Below the pieces are notes generated by a model. It did no database searches. It saw only the letters and a list, made by a program, of their open reading frames with translations, and was not told the origin of the DNA. From Haliclona indistincta (Eukaryota; Porifera; Demospongiae; Haplosclerida; Chalinidae), in the NCBI GenBank assembly GCA_964017065.1, contig OZ024790.1, positions 5,428,237 to 5,492,236 of the forward strand: a stretch of DNA of 64,000 nucleotides, in the 5' to 3' direction. Shown here one piece after another: positions 33,163 through 44,698 of this stretch. A program made the position numbers and the translations under genes. How positions within the stretch are numbered: position 1 is the first letter of the stretch; each line of letters starts with the position of its first letter.

Positions 33163-36100
33163 ATGTCAAAGGCAAGAAACAACAAGGACGATCATTATCG
33201 CAATTTATGTACCCACTTTGAGTCCAACAAGCGCAGTAAGGAATACGTGGCACATCAAGCAAAGGCAAGCGACGACTTACCCGAGTGATCACGTGATGTC
33301 AACCACGTGGTTAGGTACACTCTGTTGGATGGAGCTGTGACGGAGCACGACTAGCGAGTGGCTCTTTCGACAAGACAGTGACAGTGTGGAGCCTGGAGTC
33401 TGATCGGTTGGGACGGGAGGGCAACTACAAGGTACACACAGGAAGCGTTGACCAACTGAGGTGGCATCCTAACAAACCGGATGTACTAGTGACAGCTTCC
33501 GGTGACAAGACAGTTCGAGTCTGGGATGCGAGAGGTGACCAGCATACTCAATACTGATCCTTTATCTCATAATCCTCTCTCCTGTTAGCCGGCAAACCCT
33601 CGGGTACAGTGAACACAAAGGGTGAGAATATCAACATTTGCTGGAGTCCTGACGGTCAAACTATTGCTGTTGGCAACAAGGTAGATAAGTAGCTGATACA
33701 AGTCTTATGAATACTTAAGCAGATGCATTCAATCCATATTTCGATCTTGTAAACAGTTTAGCTTGGTGATTTCCCTTTCTGGATTTTAATATTGACGTTA
33801 TTTTAATGATAGCTGCTCAGACAAATCGTACTCTGCCCAAAAATGTTTAGTCACTTTCATTGTGATGGTAAAGTGAAGATATAGTAAAATTAGTATGCCT
33901 CTACTGCTTACACTGTATCAAGGAAACATTAATACAATGTGTCAGGGGCGTGATGTATAGTTTTACCAAAATAAAATTAATATGGCTAATAATTCAGTAA
34001 AAAGTATGTGTATGTGGAATTGGTATGAACCAACCTAACACTAGTGATGTTTGTTGTGATTGTCATTGTAGGAGGATTTACTGACATTCATTGATGTACG
34101 CACGTTGAAAGTGAAACAAGAAGAGCAGTTTAAATATGAGGTAGAGACCATAGTTCTTTGTTGGGAACTTTATCGTGGAATATAATTATAGGTTAACGAA
34201 ATATCATGGAATAAATCAGGAACTCAGTTCTTTCTTACTAATGGGAATGGTTGTGTGGTTATACTAAGGTGCATCATAATTATGTATTTTTGTTGCAGTT
34301 ATGTTACTGTTTCTTTTCAGTTGGCCAGAGCTAAAACATTTACACACAGTCAATGCTCATCCTGCTAACTGCATCTGTATTGAGTTTGACAATACTGGAG
34401 CGTGAGTATGAGGAGGGAGGGAGAGAAAGAGATAGAGAGATGAATGAGTGAGTGAGTGAGTGAGTGAGTGAGTGAGTGAGAATGTGAATGTGTTACCATG
34501 AGCATCAGTGTCAAACGCTCAATAGCGCAATGCGTAGTTCATGGAGAATGCTGTTTGCATTGCACTATTGAGCATTTGATACTCTCAGTTATGAACTCTT
34601 GGCTACAGTTAAAAGTGTAAACAAACTTGGAAATTCTCATCAGAATTAGAATCATCAATTCTGTCGATATTGTTGTCATTTGTACATGCTATGATGTCCA
34701 TGCGATGGTAGCATGACATTTGGATTGTTAGCTTAGGGAATATTTTTCATTGTCAGTTCTGTCCTAGTCAGAAATGAACCTAGATCAAACACCAAGGTAG
34801 CAGGAATTAGAGTAAAGCCCAACATGTACTAATACTGAACTATGATTTATACTTGTTTGAAGTTATAGGACACTGTTATCTCAGCGAACTACTCAAATCA
34901 TTACAAAACTTACCAATAGCACAAGAACGGTTCTCTAGTGTGTGTTAGCGGCCTTGTTTTTTAACACACCAGGTGTATGGTAATTTGCACATTATAATTT
35001 ATACCTCAAGAAAGCCTCATTTATATCATTCCCAATATTGGTGTTTGTTGCTATTACACATAGTCAGAGGTTGACAGTGCAGTCGCTTGTTGAGAATAGG
35101 AATGTAGAACATGCTTCCATTGTACCCACTCAGAGGATCACAGGACACCCTCTCTATAATGGACGATTTTTTTGGTCCTGATGGTGTCCGCCTTAGAGAG
35201 GTTCCACTATACACAGGGCATCCATAAAGTTTGGTGTCATTATGTTTACAAAATGTATATCTAGAATTACACAGGTGTATGGGTAACCTGTGACAAATAG
35301 TATCTGATAGTTATCACTTTTCTATTGCACAAAGTCAGCGGTTGATATGTTTAGGATGTTTGCTGTCAGGATACAACAATAACTCCGCATTTGTAACCTT
35401 GTGACTATCATCAGTTCCTTGTGTCTCTGTCTAAGTTTGCTTTTCTTCAACACCCCCTTGTTGTAGCTGAGCTAATAGTGGTTTCAGTATTGGTTCACTT
35501 GTTGTGTACTCAGCGCTATGGAAGGTGTAGTTGAAGATACACTGCCCCATCAGTTAGTGTGTAGCACTAGCTAGTGGCAATACCCATTAACATTGCAGCA
35601 GTGCAACATTGTGAATTAGACGATTTATGATAATGTGGAACAAGACTAAACAACAGGCATTAAAAATATTATGTAACTCCTTTCACTTTCCCTCCCTCCC
35701 TCCCTCCACTTTCCCTCCCTCCCTCCATCCCTCCCACTCCCTCTCTCTCTCCCTCCCTCTCTCCCTCCCTCCCTCCCCCTCTCTCTCTCCCCCCTCTCCC
35801 TCCCTCCCTCCCCCTCTCTCCCTCTCCCTCCCTCCCTCCCTCCCTCCCCCTCCCTCTCTCCCTCCCTCCCCCTCCCTCCCTCCCTCCCCCTCTCTCCCTC
35901 CCTCCCTCCCCCTCCTTCCCCCTCCCTCCCTCCCCCTCCTTCCCCCTCCCTCCCCCTCCTTCCCCCTCCCTCCCCTTCTTACCCCTCCCTCCCCCTCTCC
36001 CTCCCTCCCCCTCCCCCTCTCCCTCCCTCCCTCCCTCCCTCCCCCTCCCCCTCTCCCTCCCTCCCCCCTCCCCTCTCCCTTCCTCCCCCCCTCTCCCTCC

Positions 36101-37058
36101 CTCCCTCCCTCCCTCCCCCCTTCCCTCCCTCCCCCCTTCCCTCCCTCCCCCCTCTCCCTCCCTCCCCCCCCTCTCCCTCCCTCCCTCCCTCCCTCCCTCT
36201 CCCTCTCCCTCTCCCTCCCTCTCCCCTCTCCCTCCCTCCCCTCTCTCCCTCCCCCTCCCCCCTCTGTACACATTACGCTGTTTATCTGGTGCACTCTTTG
36301 TCCTCTGTTCTCTTATTTGTCTTTCAGGCTTGTTATTCTTAGCCTCCAGTGTTGGTAAACATGTACTGTAGTTTGTGTTGAATCACAAGGTATCAGTGAC
36401 AGCTATTTCATGCCTAACATGAGGGAATGCTAAATACACAAACCTGGATGGTATTGAGTAGGCTTCGTTATCAGTGACTCACAAATGTGGTATCATGAGA
36501 GGGGAGGGGGAGTGAGAAGCTACTGCTATTACTTGATTGTGACCCCTTGCATAGGTACTTTGCAACAGGCAGTGCTGATGCTCTGACTAGTCTGTGGGAT
36601 GTTGGGGAACTGGCTTGTTTGAAGACCTTCTCAAGACTAGAGTTGAGTGATGCACTCACATACTTTAGGGAGTTTTGATTCCCATTGCTCAACCCTCAGC
36701 TGGCCTGTGAGAACACTTAGCTTCAGCTACGACAGCAGTATGATTGCTTCGGCAAGTGAAGATCTTTTTATTGACATTGTGAGTCATCAACAAATAGCTT
36801 ATTTGATTTCATGATTATATTTTCCTTTGCAGGCTTATATTCAAACAGGTGAAAAAGTACATCAAATCTCTACTCAAGCACCAACTTTCACTGTTGCTTG
36901 GCACCCAAAGAGACACTTGCTAGCTTATGCTTGTGATGACAAGGTAAGCTTGTTTTTAAATTTACTGCGTGTTACTGTTACACTCTTTTCCTGCTCTTCA
37001 GGACAAGTATGAGAGAGACAGTGGAGGGGTGTGGCTCTTTGGTTTACCAACCAACTAA
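33163..37058 (+). CDS. THOC3: THO complex subunit 3, WD40 protein (10 exons)
   Basis: THOC3/TEX1 is a WD-repeat subunit of the THO/TREX complex coupling transcription to mRNA export. Exons: 33163-33264, 33315-33534, 33589-33680, 34072-34140, 34192-34268, 34321-34401, 36555-36641, 36700-36778, 36833-36943, 37002-37058; 324 aa (human 351). Landmarks: [107 protein letters not shown]. Intron 1 is 50 bases with a GC donor (AAG|GCAAGC), a rare GC-AG intron; the encoded join HQAK|VHSVGWS matches the human one. Intron 6 is over 2.1 kb because of repeats, including a 576-base CT-rich tract. Start chosen as the in-frame Met giving MSKARNNK. Confidence 0.95.
34446..34480 (+). repeat. (GAGT)n microsatellite in THOC3 intron 6
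   Basis: A GAGT array begins about 45 bases after the exon 6 donor (GTGAGT), echoing the donor-like arrays in MSH5 introns. Confidence 0.8.
34508..34582. mobile_element. Short inverted repeat, MITE-like
   Basis: TCAAACGCTCAATAGCGCAATGC is mirrored by GCATTGCACTATTGAGCATTTGA across about 25 bases, with a few mismatches. Non-coding, inside THOC3 intron 6. Confidence 0.55.
35135..35215. mobile_element. MITE-like repeat, CTCTATAATGG family
   Basis: CCCTCTCTATAATGGACG with GTGTCCGCCTTAGAGAGGTT resembles the 6655-6805 and 41885-41990 stretches. It lies inside THOC3 intron 6. Confidence 0.55.
35690..36265 (+). repeat. 576-base polypyrimidine (CCCT/CCCTCT) tract
   Basis: Almost uninterrupted C and T on the plus strand (G-rich AGGG-type purine tract on the minus strand), inside THOC3 intron 6. 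All six frames stay open over parts of it, producing spurious proline/serine or glycine/arginine proteins. Such tracts can form triplex (H-DNA) or, on the G-rich strand, G-quadruplex structures. Confidence 0.95.
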
Positions 37059-37201
37059 CTAGCAACGTCACAATAGACACTTTGATTATTAATACTACAC
37101 TACAAATTGAATGTTTGACCGCGAGTAAAAATTTGCGAGTATACGCTCACTTCGCCTCTGGAATCCATTCCAGTGTAGAGACTTGCGCTGGTTACTCGGT
37201 G

Positions 37202-39414
37202 ATGGCAGCAAGGCGCACATTAATTGCTGTCTTTCTACTAGCGAGCAGTCACTCGTTGCTGTGGTCGGCGAATGGAGAGATACTGTTTGGTGAGTAATAA
37301 CTGTCATTCGCGATGGACCGAGTGTTGTATATGCATATAGTTGTTGAAACAACTGTAGCTGCAGTATACCCGGCATTGCCCGTTTATTATGTACAGTGTT
37401 TTAGACGTTGTAATTATTCAACACAATGAAGTTTTTTATTCGGAGTTACCAGCTAGCAATAATTAGTGCCTTGCTGCAACCTTTTGGTGCAGATTTCTTC
37501 AATAGTGAGAATGTCTATGTACAAGTAAGTTGTTACCAACTACATTACTTTGTGTAGCGCGACAACAGGGTATTGCTAACTATGTCCACATAAGCTGTAC
37601 TCTTTATAGAAGGAAACTGTTAGCTAACACTACTTCAATCGATAGATTTCTCGATTACTTGTTTGTAAAAGTTGTTATCCGTATGCTTTCAATGTCACTT
37701 TTCACTATAGAGATCAGTTTGACACTGGACAACTCTTCGGCTTGTTCTAACGTAAGTTTTGCAACGTATAGGTGTCAAACTGTTGAAGTTTGTGTTAATT
37801 ATTTTGCCTTTGGTGGCGAGGTTTCAAGACAATTTGAATCACTTGTAGTTACTATGAGGATGCACTTGTGAAGAGCTAGATTTTTATACACCACTTTTAT
37901 TTTTTTTTCACAGACTAACTTAGTATACTCTGCTGAGGCAAGATCAGAAATTGTGAATTTCGTCAAGTCATACAACTTGTCTATCAACGCAACAAACCCC
38001 AACATCACCTCATGCTATAACGGAACCATTAACGCCAGTTTTATCTCAAATTCTCGGCTGCTAAAACTCTGTCAATTGTCTTCACTGCTTTACAACTTCA
38101 GCTCTGCTGAACAAGAGGATTTCCTTGACTACACAATAGAGTCTACCAATGGACGGCCTGTTGACAGAAGTTGTGTTCCAGTGCCGGATAATTTTCAGAT
38201 GATGCTGATTATAGTACTCGCATGTTCTGGAGGAAGTGCATTGCTTATTATCTGTTGTTTGGGCATTTGCATGTTTAGCAGCCAACGTGTGTTTGAGTCG
38301 AAAATAAAGAAACGAAGGTGAGTTTACGAACGGAAGGAATGGTGTGATGTATACATACACACACATAGTCAAGTGTGCTTTACTAAACATTATTTTAAAA
38401 TTGTCAACTGAATACCGTATGTATAACAATATTGTCAACAGCATTGTGTTGATGTGGTCACCTCTGTACTAACACAGTGATGTTTTCCTTGCTATGATTG
38501 TTTGGAAAATGATTAAACTAGTTTGAAGTACTAAGCATGGTAAACTGACCTTCCAATGGAGAGTATTACCTTGCTCTATTATACCTGTTCTATACAGTAA
38601 GAGCAAGCATTCATCATTGCAAGAAAGTGAGGAAATCGTACAGTTAAATCAATACGAATCAAGAGGATCTGATAAAGCTTCAAAAGTTGATGAATTGAAA
38701 GCAGACCAACACTCAGTTGACAATTACGAAGCTCTTCCTACAAGTGATTTCACTACTCAATTCACTACTTCGTGCTCAGTAAACATAGTTCCCCTTCCCC
38801 CTCCTCCACCCGCCATTGGTCAGTCTGTTCCACAAGCTCCTCCTCCACCTCCAGTAGGGGCTACTTCTCACCCTCCTCCTCCACCCTCTCTGATACCTGG
38901 TCAAGTTGGAAATAGCTCTGCCCCTCCTACAGCGCCACCACCTCCACCAATACTCACTAATAGCAAGACTACCAAAGAGTCCATTAAACCACCAACAACA
39001 GTTCCTCCTCCTCCATCTCTTCCAAAACTAGCTGCAACTCACACTCAGCAACCTAAGGGGCAAATGATTGAAGAGGTGTATGATTCTAGTGCTGTGGTCT
39101 TCTCCTCTCACTCCACTCTCCCTCCTGCAAGACAAGAGCAGCATGCAGAAGTTGAGGAGATATATGATACTGGTGTAGGAGGTAGCGTACGTGTTGGTCA
39201 GTTGCCGTCTGATCTTGATATGCTTGACAAGTTCTATGAAGATGTGAAATTGATGGACGAAGACTTGTGCGAAGATTATGAAACGATGGATATTGTGCAA
39301 CGCAATGAAGATGACGAGGAATGTGGCGACTATGCTGAAATGGACTATGATAATGACTATGTGAATCACAATCCACTCGCTAAAATACCAGAGAACAATG
39401 ACCTTTACTATTAA
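37202..39414 (+). CDS. Type I membrane protein with proline/tyrosine-rich tail (5 exons)
   Basis: Not recognised as a known family. Exons 37202-37289, 37493-37524, 37713-37751, 37914-38317, 38598-39414, all GT-AG and in phase; 459 aa. N-terminal signal peptide (MAARRTLIAVFLLASSHSLL). A short ectodomain of about 120 aa has several N-glycosylation sequons (NSS, NLS, NAT, NIT, NGT, NAS, NFS) and a few Cys. One TM helix at about residues 149-174 (MMLIIVLACSGGSALLIICC). The cytoplasmic tail of about 280 aa starts KIKKRRSKSK, then has PPPPPP-type runs and an acidic end with tyrosine motifs EEVYDSS, EEIYDTG, DYETMD, DYAEMDYD and DYVNHNP. Such motifs suit SH3 and SH2 binding (YVN fits the Grb2-type pYxN rule), so a signalling receptor or adaptor is inferred. 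It begins 143 bases after the THOC3 stop on the same strand. Confidence 0.8.
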
Positions 39415-39589
39415 TTATGACACATTATATAAAAATATTATGTAACTTCAGTGTAGCAAAAATTGTAAATGTTTTAAGAAAGTGACATTTTACCCAATAC
39501 TCTTCATAATAATTATGTAACATGAAATAGAATTTAATCACAATCAAAGAAATGAGCATTTGTCATAAGTATGAGTGTTAGTGTACTGG

Positions 39590-40320
39590 TTGCACAGTTG
39601 AAGAGTTGTCATAGACATAGCTGCCATTGGTTGTGGAGTAAGTATCCAGAAATGAGGAGACACCAGTGACCATTGTATGGTGGTACTTCAGTATTCACCA
39701 GCCATTGCATTGCTGTGGTGCAGAGTGTTATTGGGCCTGAGTGGCAGGTTTGTGAACGGTGACTGCACATTTAAGAAGCTGAGGTTCTGACAGGCGACGT
39801 CCATTGCATTGGTGAGGTGGTGAGAGGAGGAGTGTGGGGGCTGTCAGGCAAAGACTGTGGATGAGTGAATTGTTCATTTGGGTAATTCGGAGCTGGCAAG
39901 AGGAAGGAATTGGTAGCTTGGTTGTATGGTCCAACAGAGTAATGCATTTGCACATCATCTTGACGTTTCTTTGACGGAATCTTGTTTGGAATCTTGCCAA
40001 CATTGCCTGTTTTTTTTTTTTCAAATCTTCTCTGTTGTGTTCTCCTGTTTTGAAACCATACCTGTTTTAGAAAGTAAGAAGTGTGTGTATTTTAAGGTGT
40101 ATTTGATATGCATGGTAAGATCAGTACCTAGATTCTGTCTTGTTTGATACTGAGTCTTAGTAAGAGTATTCCTGGTGAACTTTGGTATTCAGATATCATG
40201 AGTAACTAGTAAATACCAGCTCTAACTCATCAAGCTAATTCCTGCTGTAGACTGTCCTGGTCCTCTTTGCCTTCTTAGGCTCAATCTCCTCGGTGTCACT
40301 TTCATCAATCTGTTATCAAG
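39590..40320 (-). pseudogene. Decayed duplicate of the neighbouring homeobox gene
   Basis: The minus strand reads the same parts as the intact gene at 42871-44698, but broken. First half-homeodomain at about 40320-40170: KRTRTVYSRN, stop, LDELELVFTS, then further stops. An intron follows at the same 46/47 position, then VWFQNRRTQQRRFEKKK (about 40060-40010), a frameshift near 39960, QMHYSVGPYNQATNS, SLPDSPHTPPLTTSP and, after another shift, GVSSFLDTYSTTNGSYVYDN. Retention of the intron shows it arose by DNA duplication, not retroposition. Several stops and frameshifts make it a pseudogene. Confidence 0.85.
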
Positions 40321-40321
40321 T

Positions 40322-41110
40322 ATGTTTCTAGCCAACGAGATCTTGGCATCACTATCACTTCCAACTTGTCCTGGTCTAAACATTATGACGCTATCTGTTC
40401 CTCAGCCTACTATTCCTTGTACTTAATAAGAAGAAACAGCTATACACTCATTCCAGTCCACATCAAACGACTCTTGTATCTAACATTGGTTCGATCAAAG
40501 CTATCCTATTGTTCGCAAGTGTGGAGGCCTAATCAGATATGTGACATATCCCGACTTGAACGAGTGCAATGTAAAGCCACCAAATATATACTTGGTCCTA
40601 CAACTGCCTCTTACAAAGACAGATTGGTTTCACTGAAAATTCTTCCTTTGATGCAGTGGTTTGAGCTTCATGATATTCTGTTCCTTGTAAAGTGCATCAA
40701 AAACCCTCCAGATAATTTCTCCCTCTCAGACTATTTCACTTTCACTTCTGGTCCCACACGTTCAACCTCCAATTTCAAACTAAAACATACCTTTTCGAAA
40801 TTTTCGGCTACTCGGCATTTCTATTTTAATCGAATCACAAGACTATGGAATTCTCTTCCTCCCATCGACACCACTAAATCTATTCTAACAAATTTCTCTG
40901 GTCAAATTTCCTAAAATCTTTTAATTCATCTAATCCTTGTTCTTTCCATTTCTTGTGTCCGTGTAATAAGTGTGTTACAGTTGGTTTTTCTACATTTTCT
41001 CATGTAAGCATGTAATTTCTTATTCTTTTCTCTCCTCATGCAGCTGTATAGTTGTAGCTATTCAGTCTGTCAGTCACTTGCTCAGCTATAATAAAATTAT
41101 ATCAAAATAT
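40322..41110 (+). pseudogene. 5'-truncated LINE, RT C-terminal fragment
   Basis: One long frame to 40914 reads DLGITITSNLSWSKHYDAIC, IRRNSYTLIPVHIKRLLYLT, LVRSKLSYCSQVWRPNQICD, LERVQCKATKYILG and HFYFNRITRLWNSLPP. This is the region after the RT catalytic domain in CR1/Jockey/RTE-type LINEs and parallels the longer copy at 50216-51487 (-). 5' truncation and AT-rich 3' sequence to about 41110 are typical of LINE insertions. It abuts the homeobox pseudogene. Confidence 0.85.
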
Positions 41111-41884
41111 TATTATTTTATCACTCATACCTAAATTGTGACTGTAAAGCAATTGAAATTGAAAGCATCAGAAGTCTCCTCCACCTCTCTGGAATCATGA
41201 TCATCATCTGGCGTACCACGGTACCAGTGCTGCTGCAGCCAGCTGAAATAAAACAGATAACATGTGTAAAAGTATGTAAATACACAGACCTTTTACTTCA
41301 CTAGCTTTCTCTACGTTGCCATCTTCGATTTCACATCCAGTGTACATGGTTGCTAGCTAGGTGGAGCTCGTCGCACGTGAGATGCTACAGGGTGTGGCTG
41401 GGCACATGGTCGAACGTCAACTGAGCTTTCGCGATCACCCTCATAGCTTTGGTTGGAGGGCAGCTGCAAATTAAATGGCAGAAGGTGGCTGTGTATGTAG
41501 TCTAGACTTGTAGCCGCACGCATAATTCTTGCCTGTGATTATAAAAAAGAGTCAAATACTCTGTTAATACAAACAGTAGTACAGCAAATTGAACCACTAC
41601 AAGCGTTACAAACTCATCATAGATCGGGCCACCGTTGCACTTAGTTAAGTTCTTGGCAAGACATCTCGATCCACTGGTTAGTTAGCTAGTGCAACTGGTC
41701 TTCTAAAACGGCAGCGCAGCTTTGCGCTCCAGTCATGAGTGCAAATACCAGACTAATCCGCACAAATTTGATGTGATCTGTGCTAACAGTAGCTATGTCA
41801 CTGACTGCATACCACCTCACAATAGTTCCAGTGAGAAACAATAATGTTCTTGCTCTTCCTTTACTAGCATGATCTACTATTGTA

Positions 41885-41990
41885 CAGTGGAACTCCCTCT
41901 TGGAGGATACCCCTCATCCCTCTATAATGAACAACCCACATAATGTACGTATAATAAACCCCTGACGAGAGGACACCCTGAATAAGAGCA
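41885..41990. mobile_element. MITE-like repeat, CTCTATAATGG family
   Basis: GTGGAACTCCCTCTTGGAGG ... CCCTCTATAATGAACAAC ... GAGAGGACACC resembles 6655-6805 and 35135-35215. Confidence 0.5.
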
Positions 41991-41997
41991 CAATCTT

Positions 41998-42096
41998 CTG
42001 AGCATCAGAGTTGTGGATCAGAGTTGCAAGGTAGCTCCCGTTTGACATAGAATAGAGTAGATTCTGAAATGAAGGGACACCATTGTAAGAGATTTA
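41998..42096 (-). repeat. Partial copy of the homeobox last exon
   Basis: Nearly identical to about 42940-43031, within the last exon of the homeobox gene; the shared core encodes SYNGVPSFQNLLYSMSNGSY on the minus strand. Similarity fades rapidly outside. It is a recent short duplication about 0.95 kb from its source and unlikely to be an exon. Confidence 0.85.
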
Positions 42097-42870
42097 GCTG
42101 ACACACTCTACATGTACATCATGATGTAAATTATTCTTACTTTTAAATACCAGCTAGGTACGTAATACTACTATTTCAAGCTAATGAAATAATATTATGG
42201 GTGTACAATAACATGCTAAAGAGCATTAGTACCATTCTTCACATGAAGCTCGGCTTGATGCATGTTTGTTGGTAGAAAAATGTGTTAGTAGTTATACCAA
42301 CATTGAGGATAGAAAAAATATATCTTCATAAGCACAGGTCATGATCATAGTGGCTTTGTCCCTGCAATGATGTCTGCCTACTTTAGATCTGATGTGCATC
42401 AAAATTTGAGAATGGGGAGACTCCCAACATTGAACAAAATTGCCTAGGCACTTCGATCGTGTACTAGCTTTCTTGCTATCTCTGTAGTTCACTAACTTTG
42501 TTGTCTTTAATTTATCCGGTTCGTTGTGAGAAAATCTGAGTTCGTCAGTGCTAAAAAATTAGGTGTTTGCTATCGTAGCCTCACTCACTAACAAATTAAT
42601 GTACACTCGAAATTAGGGAGATAGTGTACAAATGACGATTATTCATCTGCTCTAATTTTTAGTCAATAAACTAATCAGAGTGTAGATTAACTGTATGACT
42701 GCAAAAGACCGTTTTAAAAATTTTTATGCACAAGTAATAATAATATTTTTAAACAAAAGACAAAATAAAGATCTAAATACAGCAAAACACTAATAAACCT
42801 ACACACAGTGCAAGTAATACGGGACAAGTTTTATACAAAATAATCTTGATAAAACGAATGGTACTATAGG

Positions 42871-44698
42871 TCATTTGTCAGAGGTGGGAGTGTTAAATAG
42901 TGTGCTGAAGCTTGGATACTGAAACGTGTACTGCGGCTGAGCATCAGAGCTGTGGTTTCGAGCTAGGTAGCTCCCGTTTGACATAGAATAGAGTAGATTC
43001 TGAAATGAAGGGACACCATTGTAAGAGATTTCGTGTTGTGCTGAAGTGCTCACAGCTGGGTACTGCATTGCAGTTGTCGGCGAGGTATTGGAGAGTGGAG
43101 TGTGAGGGCTGACTGGTAGAGCTTGTGGAATTGCTTGTCCATTCGGGTAATTTCCAGGAGAGGCAAAGACTGACGAAGAGGCTTGACCGTATGGACCAGG
43201 AGAATATAGCTGCATCATCGCGTGCTTGTCTTGAAGCTTCTTGAGACGTTTCTGACGATAGCGGCTTCGGAAGCTAACACTGCCTGTTCTCTCTTGTTTG
43301 CGGTGACGGGCTCGCCTATTTTGGAACCAAACCTGTATTAGGATAAAGAAGAAGAGTCAAGCATTAGGTATTGTTACACAATGCTACATGTAGAGGTCAG
43401 GAAATATTGGTTGCACTAAGTCTGATTGGAGGGTCCCTTTAACAAAACACTGAATCACTAAAACCAATGATGTCACTGCAACCTCTTACATCAATGTGTG
43501 TTTGTTGTGCATACTAAGACCATCCTCACCTGAATCCGGTCTTCTTTAATGCACAGTCTTCGTGACAGCTCTTCTCGGGTAAACACGTCAGGGTACTGAG
43601 TGCTGGTGAAGACGAGCTCCAGCTGATCGAGCTGATAATTGCTGTAAGCTGTTCGTGTCCTCTTTGGCTTCCTTGGCTCCATTTCCTTCTCATCCTCTTG
43701 GTTGGAGTTAGTGTCACTCTCATCAGAGCTCTCCTCATTGTTAGAAGCATCTTCATCCTCTTCGTCTTCCTGCTGCTCATTAGCACACACTGAGTCGGTA
43801 ACGTGTTTGATACTGCTGCCTGCTGAGAAATACAAACACATGAATAACAAGTGAACATGTGCATAGTATCACAAAAACTCTACGCTAATGGTTGTTGATT
43901 TACTAACCGTTTCCATCGTTGTTACCAGAGTTACGATTGTCCTCGTCTTTTTCATTGCCTCCAATTACTGTGTTCTCTGCAGTAGGTGAAGGTGTGATGG
44001 ATTTGCTTGTGCTCGTGCTGCCGTTGCTGTAGATGTCAGACGATCTCCAGTCTTGAGTGTACTGATTGGCGGCGGTCATGCCAGTTGAGTTACTTTGTCG
44101 TGGCTCTTGCTTTAGCGGTTTGAAGACTGTCGCCTCGTTCGTCGGCCGTGGGTACTGAGAAGACTGTCCGCCGGCGTAGTAGAGATTCTGTTGTTGTACG
44201 GCAGCAGAGTAGCTAGGCGGGGCTCGTAGCTGGTAGGCAACAGCGTGCCCGTAACCTGTCGGGTGTGGCTGAGTGTACGAGTGAGTCAGCAGAGACATGT
44301 TGGGTGCTGGCTGGTATCCAACTGAGTGGTCACAGCTTTCCACGACTCCTTGGTCCGAGGGCAAGAGCAGCTGCCAACCAGATGGAGGCGGTGGTTGGGT
44401 AGGAGTAGAGTCGTACACAGCCATCGAGTTACCATATCCCTGGCGAGTTGTTGCAGAATCCGCGGGAGGAGGGTTGGTATGGAGGAGAGTAGAGACGCTA
44501 AAGTCTGATCCATAGTTTTCGCCTGCAGAATGAGAGTGTATGGTTAGATGTGCGAGGCTAAATAGTACTGAAAGTACAAATTGAAGCACTACAGTTGTTA
44601 CATGTGATTCACTAACCAAAAGACTCGTTGTTATTCGCAGGACCTGCCGCTTCTTCTTTGCTGAGAATCTCGGGAGAGAGTTCTTCTTTTCGGGACAT
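42871..44698 (-). CDS. PRD-class (paired-like, Q50) homeobox transcription factor (4 exons)
   Basis: Exons in coding order: 44617-44698, 43908-44522, 43530-43822, 42871-43332, all GT-AG and in phase; 483 aa. The homeodomain (about residues 284-343) reads KRTRTAYSNYQLDQLELVFT, STQYPDVFTREELSRRLCIK, EDRIQ then VWFQNRRARHRKQER: Q50 in recognition helix 3, with the intron between residues 46 and 47 typical of paired-like genes. N-terminal 230 residues are Pro/Gln/Ser/Tyr rich (likely activation region) with an FKPLKQEP sumoylation-like site. An acidic block (EQQEDEEDEDAS) precedes the homeodomain. The tail is Ser/Pro/Tyr rich. No paired domain and no OAR motif seen, so a specific orthologue (Otx, Arx, Alx, Otp and others) is not assigned. 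Start: MSRKEELSPEIL. Confidence 0.9.

Noticed and set aside
35627..36358. 200-240 aa open frames over the CT tract (Pro/Ser or Gly/Arg/Glu proteins)
   Set aside because: Pure low complexity, open on both strands, located within a THOC3 intron.
42292..42492. Minus-strand open frame downstream of the homeobox gene
   Set aside because: No similarity to the homeobox tail or any family I know, and no splice support.
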